Source of the DNA: Armatimonadota bacterium | Lineage (GTDB): Bacteria > Armatimonadota > Fimbriimonadia > Fimbriimonadales > Fimbriimonadaceae | Length of the DNA stretch: 64,000 bases | Direction of reading: 5' to 3' | NCBI GenBank assembly: GCA_037138755.1 | Contig: JBAXHT010000001.1 | Coordinates: 1,335,805 to 1,399,804 of the forward strand | Part shown: one piece after another, positions 59,675 to 64,000 of the stretch | Numbering within the stretch: position 1 is the stretch's first letter | How the letters are laid out: each line of letters starts with the position of its first letter | The notes under the pieces: generated by a model | What the model was told of the DNA's origin: nothing | Seen by the model: only the letters and a program-made list of their open reading frames with translations | The model's database searches: none | Program-made: the position numbers and the translations under genes

Positions 59675-60697
59675 ATGCTCACCCGCGAGTTCTTCGAAGC
59701 GATGCCAAAAGTGGAACTCCACGTCCACCTCGAAGGGGCTACGCAGCCCGAAACTCTTCTGAGACTCGCCAAGAAAAACGGCGTTGAGTTGCCAGCAACC
59801 GACATCGAAGGCGTCAAAAAATGGTTCCAGTTCGAGAATTTTGACCAGTTTGTCCAGGTTTACATCGCGTGTATTGAGTGCTTTCGATCCGGCGAGGATA
59901 TTGAGCTTCTTGCCGAAGAATTCGCTCGAGAGCAAGCTCGTCAAAACATTTTCTATACTGAGGCGACCTATACGGCCGAGACGATTTTTCGAAGGTGTGG
60001 AGTGCCCCCAGATGAGCAGATCGAGGCATTGAGATCTGGCTTTGCCAAAGTTCCAGAAACGCGAGTTGAACTGATCATCGACATCGTGCGCGACATGGAG
60101 ACTCCGAACGGAGAATGGACGGCGGAATTGTGTAAGAAGTGGTTTGGAAAAGGCGTCTGTGCCATCGGTCTCTCAGGGTTCGAAGGGCGTACCTCGGTCT
60201 CCCGGCACTCCGCCGCGATTCGTGAGTCTAAGAAGGCAGGTCTGAAGTGTTCGACGCACGCGGGCGAAACTCAGGGTGCAGATTCGATCCGCGAAGTGAT
60301 CGAACACGCCGACCCCGATCGGATCGGGCACGGCGTCCGTTGCGTCGAAGATCCACACCTAGTGGCACAGCTCCGGGATTCTCAAATTCATCTCGAAGTG
60401 AATCCGAGCTCCAATGTGTGTCTGGGCGTTTTTCCTTCGCTGGAGAAGCACTCGCTTCCGCGAATGATGGACGAGGGCCTGAATCTATCGATCAACTCTG
60501 ACGACCCCCCATTCTTTAACACAACTCTCTCCGACGAGTATCTGCGGTGCGCGGAGACATTCGAGTTCTCCACCGACGTAATCTACTCTCTGGCTGTCAA
60601 CGCGGCGAAGAACGCCTTTCTCCCTGAACCAGAAAAGCGAGAGTTGATCGCCAAGGTGTCCGCCGGATTCAGTGCGCTTACCAGCGGATTAGATTAG
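59675..60697 (+). CDS. add: adenosine deaminase
   Basis: 340 residues. It deaminates adenosine to inosine. Zinc ligands and catalytic residues are in MPKVELHVHLEGATQPETLL, STHAGETQGADSIREVIEH, DRIGHGVRCVEDPHL, and LSINSDDPPFFNTTLSDEY. ANPSSN-like VNPSSNVCLGVF is also typical. Its stop overlaps the convergent fabH gene by 20 bases. Together with mtnP it points to purine salvage. Confidence 0.93.
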   Translation: MLTREFFEAMPKVELHVHLEGATQPETLLRLAKKNGVELPATDIEGVKKWFQFENFDQFVQVYIACIECFRSGEDIELLAEEFAREQARQNIFYTEATYTAETIFRRCGVPPDEQIEALRSGFAKVPETRVELIIDIVRDMETPNGEWTAELCKKWFGKGVCAIGLSGFEGRTSVSRHSAAIRESKKAGLKCSTHAGETQGADSIREVIEHADPDRIGHGVRCVEDPHLVAQLRDSQIHLEVNPSSNVCLGVFPSLEKHSLPRMMDEGLNLSINSDDPPFFNTTLSDEYLRCAETFEFSTDVIYSLAVNAAKNAFLPEPEKRELIAKVSAGFSALTSGLD

Positions 60698-61664
60698 CGC
60701 CCCAGACGAGTCCAGCCCCGAAGCCCACAGTCATGACCACCATTCCTTCTTTGAGGCGGCCAGCCTCAACCGCTTCATACAGTGCAAGCGGAATCGAGCC
60801 TGCGCTGGTGTTGCCGTATTTTTCCAGATTGACGAAGACCTTTTCCGGGGGCAAGTTCAGTCGCTTTGCTGCGGATTCGATGATTCGAATGTTTGCCTGG
60901 TGAGGGACAAAGAGGTCGACTTGGTCGGCAGTCATCCCGGCATCGTGAAGCACCTTTTCGCAGGCGTCGCCCATGGCTCCGATTGCGAATCGATAAACCT
61001 CATTTCCGTTCATCTTGATGCCGTAGGTGCGGGCGTACCACTCCTCACTTTTCGGCGGATATTTGGTTCCGCCAAGCTCGTTCATGATGTGTGGCGCGCC
61101 GCTGCCGTCGCTCATCAGCGCCGTCTTGATGATCCCTCTGGTGCTGGATTCTTGGTGGCCAAGAACGACAGCGCCTGCCCCGTCTCCGAACAAGATGCAT
61201 GTCGAGCGGTCGTTCCAGTTGACCTGCTTTGAAAGCGTATCGACGCCGACGATAATCGCGTTGTCGATCTGACCGCTCACGACCATCGCGTTCCCCACCG
61301 ATGCTGCGTAAATGAACCCGGCACAGGCGGCACCGATGTCAAAGGCGCCAGCATTTTTGAGGCCGAGTTGATCCTGTACGTAGCATGCGGCGGTCGGCCA
61401 GTCCCAGTCTCCCGAGACCGTGGCAACGATCACCATATTGATGTCGTTTTTGTCGAGTCCGGAGTTTTCAAATGCCTCTCGAGCCGCAGTAAGGGACAAG
61501 TCGAAACAACCTTCGTTAGGACCGCAGATTCTGCGCTGCTTAATTCCCGTGCGTTGAACAATCCACTCGTCGGTTGTATCAACAGTTTTGCTGAGCTCCT
61601 CGTTGGTAAGGATTTTCTCGGGGAGTGCGTGCCCGATGCCTTTGACGACGGCGTTTCTGTTCAT
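60678..61664 (-). CDS. fabH: beta-ketoacyl-ACP synthase III
   Basis: 328 residues. It condenses acetyl-CoA with malonyl-ACP to start fatty acid synthesis. The catalytic triad is visible: Cys114 in GAACAGFIYAASVGN, the His in FVPHQANIRIIESAA, and the Asn in YGNTSAGSIPLALYEAV. TDEWIVQRTGIKQRRI and GFGAGLVWGANLIRW are also conserved. It lies 15 bases after plsX with a GGAAG Shine-Dalgarno. Confidence 0.95.
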   Translation of the reverse strand: MNRNAVVKGIGHALPEKILTNEELSKTVDTTDEWIVQRTGIKQRRICGPNEGCFDLSLTAAREAFENSGLDKNDINMVIVATVSGDWDWPTAACYVQDQLGLKNAGAFDIGAACAGFIYAASVGNAMVVSGQIDNAIIVGVDTLSKQVNWNDRSTCILFGDGAGAVVLGHQESSTRGIIKTALMSDGSGAPHIMNELGGTKYPPKSEEWYARTYGIKMNGNEVYRFAIGAMGDACEKVLHDAGMTADQVDLFVPHQANIRIIESAAKRLNLPPEKVFVNLEKYGNTSAGSIPLALYEAVEAGRLKEGMVVMTVGFGAGLVWGANLIRW

Positions 61665-61679
61665 TAACTTCCAAAGAAG

Positions 61680-62744
61680 TTACCCGTTTTTGGGGTCGAC
61701 GAAGTTCTGAGGAAGTTCGCGGTGGACGGCATCTCGGATGTGATCAACTAACTCTGATCGGATCGCCTTGTCGGCCATTAGCACCGCATTCTTGATCGCT
61801 TTTGCGTTGCTTCGGCCGTGGGCAATGATGCACGTTCCGTTGAGCCCAAGCAGGGGAGAACCCCCAACTTCGGCGTAGTCCATGTGCTTGCGGATCGGCT
61901 TCATCACTTTCTTGAGCGGCCAATACATCGTCTGCATCAACTTGTTCGTCGGGACTCCGGCCTTGATCATCTTGGCAAACATCTCGGCGACGCCTTCAGC
62001 GGTTTTGAGGATGGTGTTTCCAACGAAGGCTTCGCAAACCACAACATCGCACGGCGCATTGAACATGTCCTTCCCTTCAATGTTTCCCGCGAACCATTCG
62101 TGATGTTCCAATAGCTTAAAAGCTTGTTTTGCAAAGGCGTTGCCTTTGCCTTCCTCTTCGCCGATGTTTGCTAGGTGAACTTTTGGATTTTTGCGTCCCA
62201 TGACCGCTTCGGCATACGCTCGGCCCATGATGGCGAACTCGACGAGGTGCTCGGGATCAACATCGGGCGATGCCCCGGAGTCCAACAGGAGGAATCCACC
62301 GTGCATGTTAGGCAGTTGTGAACCAATCGCAGGACGGTGAATGCCGTGCACCTGTCGCCAAGTGAGAAGTGAGGTGGCACATGCCGAGCCGGTGGATCCC
62401 GCCGATACAAAAGCCTTTGCTCTGCCTTCCTTTACCAGACGGCATCCGACCACCATGGAAGAATCCTTCTTCTTTCGGTAAGCGTCCAGAGGCTTCTCGT
62501 GCATCTCCACGATCTGGGTCGCGTTGACGATTTCGATATTCTTAGGGAAGTTGGCAGGCAGAAATTTCTCGACAACGTGGGTCGGCCCAACCAGGAGCAA
62601 CTTTCCGAGAATGCTCGGAGCCGCTTGGAGTCCACCCAGGATAATCTCGCCAGGGTAGTTATCGCCACCCATGGCGTCCAAAACGATGTTCGGCTCGCCG
62701 TGCGAGATGACCTCGGAAAGGTGGATCTGCGCGGCCTCGCTCAC
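61680..62744 (-). CDS. plsX: phosphate acyltransferase PlsX
   Basis: 354 residues. It makes acyl-phosphate from acyl-ACP for phospholipid synthesis. Signatures are NIVLDAMGGDNYPGEIILGG, AYRKKKDSSMVVGCRLVKEG, ASGNTGALM-like FVSAGSTGSACATSL, LLLDSGASPDVDPEHLVEFA and ALLGLNG-like GSPLLGLNGTCIIAHGRSNA. The first ~15 residues are extra relative to most PlsX. It overlaps the DUF177 gene by 4 bases. rpmF, often found between DUF177 and plsX, is absent. Confidence 0.94.
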   Translation of the reverse strand: MSEAAQIHLSEVISHGEPNIVLDAMGGDNYPGEIILGGLQAAPSILGKLLLVGPTHVVEKFLPANFPKNIEIVNATQIVEMHEKPLDAYRKKKDSSMVVGCRLVKEGRAKAFVSAGSTGSACATSLLTWRQVHGIHRPAIGSQLPNMHGGFLLLDSGASPDVDPEHLVEFAIMGRAYAEAVMGRKNPKVHLANIGEEEGKGNAFAKQAFKLLEHHEWFAGNIEGKDMFNAPCDVVVCEAFVGNTILKTAEGVAEMFAKMIKAGVPTNKLMQTMYWPLKKVMKPIRKHMDYAEVGGSPLLGLNGTCIIAHGRSNAKAIKNAVLMADKAIRSELVDHIRDAVHRELPQNFVDPKNG

Positions 62745-63277
62745 TCTGCCGGGTCTCCAAGGAGCTTTTTGAGCTTGCCAAGCTCGCTATTGTCGTTATC
62801 GATGATACGAGTTGCCCCTTCTGCAAAGATGCGATCACACTCTGCGATTGCATCCCCTTCACACTGAGGGTGGATCGGAAGGTTCAGAAGCAGGGTCTGT
62901 TGGATGAGTGCCTCGACCATTAAGTTGTTCTCCTCGAAGAACTTAACCGGCTCATCGGGATCAGCTTCGACTTTTGCGAAGTCCTGGTGGCTCATCGAGC
63001 TTGGAATTCCGACCACTCCAAACTGTTCGTCAAGAACAAACTCGATATCCATTTCGAGAGGTTGATCGCATCGCGAGCACTCCAGAACGACCCGAGCTTT
63101 GAACTCACCAGTGAGAAGGAGAGCATTGCCTGTCGAGATCGCTTCGAGGAATCCTTCAACGGGGGCGACCAGATCCAGGTCCTCCATTTCAGGAAGTTCT
63201 GTGGCAATGTCAACCGCCAGCTCCCGGCCAGGATGCTGGAGAACGTCATTGAGGTCTAGTAAGTCGTCCCTTCGCAC
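62741..63277 (-). CDS. DUF177 (YceD) family protein
   Basis: About 178 residues from GTG 63277. DUF177 proteins bind 23S rRNA precursors or act in ribosome maturation. The N-terminal DDLLDLNDVLQHPGRELAVD, the Cys pair in ARVVLECSRCDQPLEMDIEF, and the C-terminal LNLPIHPQCEGDAIAECDRI are typical, the last four Cys likely holding zinc. A longer frame to ATG 63376 would cross the promoter, and TACAAT at 63287-63292 (minus strand) lies 9 bases before GTG, so the short start is preferred. Confidence 0.85.
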   Translation of the reverse strand: MRRDDLLDLNDVLQHPGRELAVDIATELPEMEDLDLVAPVEGFLEAISTGNALLLTGEFKARVVLECSRCDQPLEMDIEFVLDEQFGVVGIPSSMSHQDFAKVEADPDEPVKFFEENNLMVEALIQQTLLLNLPIHPQCEGDAIAECDRIFAEGATRIIDNDNSELGKLKKLLGDPAE

Positions 63278-63377
63278 CGGACTGAAATTGTACCAGCGTG
63301 GCGAATTCCCAAAAAAACCTATCCAAGTGGGAACATAACTTGCTATACTCCGATCACTCTTGTTGCTAGGGATCACT
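63278..63377. promoter_or_regulatory. divergent promoter region for DUF177-plsX-fabH and the terminal lipoprotein
   Basis: Minus strand: TACAAT (63287-63292) with TTTTTG 17 bases upstream as a possible -35. Plus strand: TATACT (63344-63349) with a 28-base leader and AGGGA Shine-Dalgarno before ATG 63378. Confidence 0.45.
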
Positions 63378-64000
63378 ATGCGTCGTCAATTGGATTGGAA
63401 ACAACTGAAGTGGGGCTTGGGCGTTGGCGCTCTCGCCATCGCGATTTTTGGCTGTGCGGGTAACACCGCTGGCGGCTCTTCTACGGGCTCTACTGCGACC
63501 TCCGGGTCCACTGCAACCTCTGGGTCAACTGCCACCTCTGGTGGGCTATTCCCTGATGTAGCGTCTGTCAACCTCTCTGACACGCCTGCTCTCCTTCAAT
63601 ACGTCTTCTTGACGGGTGCTGGACGCGCGCCTTCTACCGAAGTTGCGGTTGCTCGAAACATGGCCGTCACCGACAATTTTGGAATCGAAATGTCGGATCT
63701 TACGGAGAAGACGCTGACGCTAACCTCCAATCAGTCGCAGATTCTTCCGACAAACGTTGGTCTCAAGACCACCGAATCAAGAAACTTTACGAAAGTTGAC
63801 CTCAACGTAGTGAGATACGACCTCAGCGATGATACTGGAACGCGATCGTTCACCAACATCATCGGTATTCCCGGAACGATTCCTTCGGACGTTAGAATCT
63901 ATAAGGGAAGAGAAAGTCTTGTTCCTCTGTACATGGATGGCTCGACCATCAACACCGAAACAAGAAACATCGCCGGAGTCGATACAGAAGTCGCAGTTTT
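63378..64000 (+). CDS. lipoprotein with Ser/Thr/Gly repeats (3' end outside window)
   Basis: At least 207 residues, open to the right edge. A lipoprotein signal (LGVGALAIAIFGCAG) places a lipid on Cys. A low-complexity linker repeats STATSG three times, coded by 18-base units near 63488-63541. The following region (LPTNVGLKTTESRNFTKVDL, DVRIYKGRESLVPLYMDG) is beta-rich and unassigned. It is the only gene on this strand after fabH. Confidence 0.7.
   Translation, partial: MRRQLDWKQLKWGLGVGALAIAIFGCAGNTAGGSSTGSTATSGSTATSGSTATSGGLFPDVASVNLSDTPALLQYVFLTGAGRAPSTEVAVARNMAVTDNFGIEMSDLTEKTLTLTSNQSQILPTNVGLKTTESRNFTKVDLNVVRYDLSDDTGTRSFTNIIGIPGTIPSDVRIYKGRESLVPLYMDGSTINTETRNIAGVDTEVAV

Noticed and set aside
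63386-63583. minus-strand frame opposite the terminal lipoprotein
   Set aside because: Its repeated EVAVDP residues are the complement of the STATSG-coding repeats of the lipoprotein.
1-64000. CRISPR arrays, insertion sequences, rRNA operons, replication origin
   Set aside because: Read through for these; no regularly spaced repeats, transposase motifs, rRNA segments or DnaA-box cluster were noticed.

Overview
The window is gene-dense bacterial DNA of intermediate to high GC, with short intergenic gaps and many 4-base ATGA start/stop overlaps. It has no insertion sequence, CRISPR array or rRNA. The gene set fits a diderm-like environmental bacterium: PEP-CTERM sorted protein, lipoproteins, secreted GH18/NodB and GHL10 enzymes, HTTM protein, a split plsX/fabH operon. 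My best guess is Armatimonadota, Fimbriimonadia-like. That is inference from gene content and style; I could not search a database.

Layout. 1-10 kb: end of a large secreted protein, tRNA-Trp, then a long + strand run (two membrane-anchored hypotheticals, a cobalamin/heme-type binding lipoprotein, mtnP, a secreted HEAT-repeat protein, rpiB, and a tandem S41 pair of which the first has lost both catalytic residues). 10-13 kb (-): oligopeptide ABC permeases, cyclophilin, GYF/TM2 protein. 13-21 kb: a GH18-NodB-GT2 triple fusion, half-length asparaginase, fused E1 alpha/beta 2-oxoacid dehydrogenase, Gfo/Idh oxidoreductase, OsmC. 21-26 kb (-): TPR protein, FAPNP-motif protein, HTTM, recN, L7/L12-like protein. 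26-35 kb: tdh, divergent DprA-like protein, GH38 mannosidase, N-formylglutamate amidohydrolase-like protein, zinc alcohol dehydrogenase, esterase. 35-42 kb: PEP-CTERM protein with a sigma-54 type promoter, orphan PhoB-like regulator, unknown barrel-sandwich protein, ferredoxin-NADP reductase, gltX, DUF1385. 42-46 kb: small proteins, NIF3, DUF2807, an 11-mer repeat protein, tRNA-Leu, VapBC. 46-56 kb is the accessory part: DUF2993, GHL10, Fic with a double operator, two copies of a structured repeat, unknown genes, an N4-cytosine restriction-modification pair, a membrane protein and an isolated phage-type terminase. 55-64 kb: comM, a septum-initiator-like protein, pyk, add, DUF177-plsX-fabH and a lipoprotein running off the end.

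Functional links. mtnP and add both salvage purines; rpiB and pyk are central carbon; DUF177-plsX-fabH feeds phospholipid and fatty-acid synthesis; comM, the DprA-like protein and recN all concern DNA uptake or repair.

The most striking overall signal is regulatory. About thirteen genes have a TANNNT -10 type hexamer ending only 6-8 bases before the start codon and no Shine-Dalgarno, which is the signature of leaderless transcripts. It settles several start codons here (26331, 26379, 41713). Other highlights are the double inverted-repeat operator before the Fic gene, the sigma-54 element before the PEP-CTERM gene, the S41 pseudoenzyme/enzyme pair, and patchy strand asymmetry (C much greater than G) whose borders fall inside genes.
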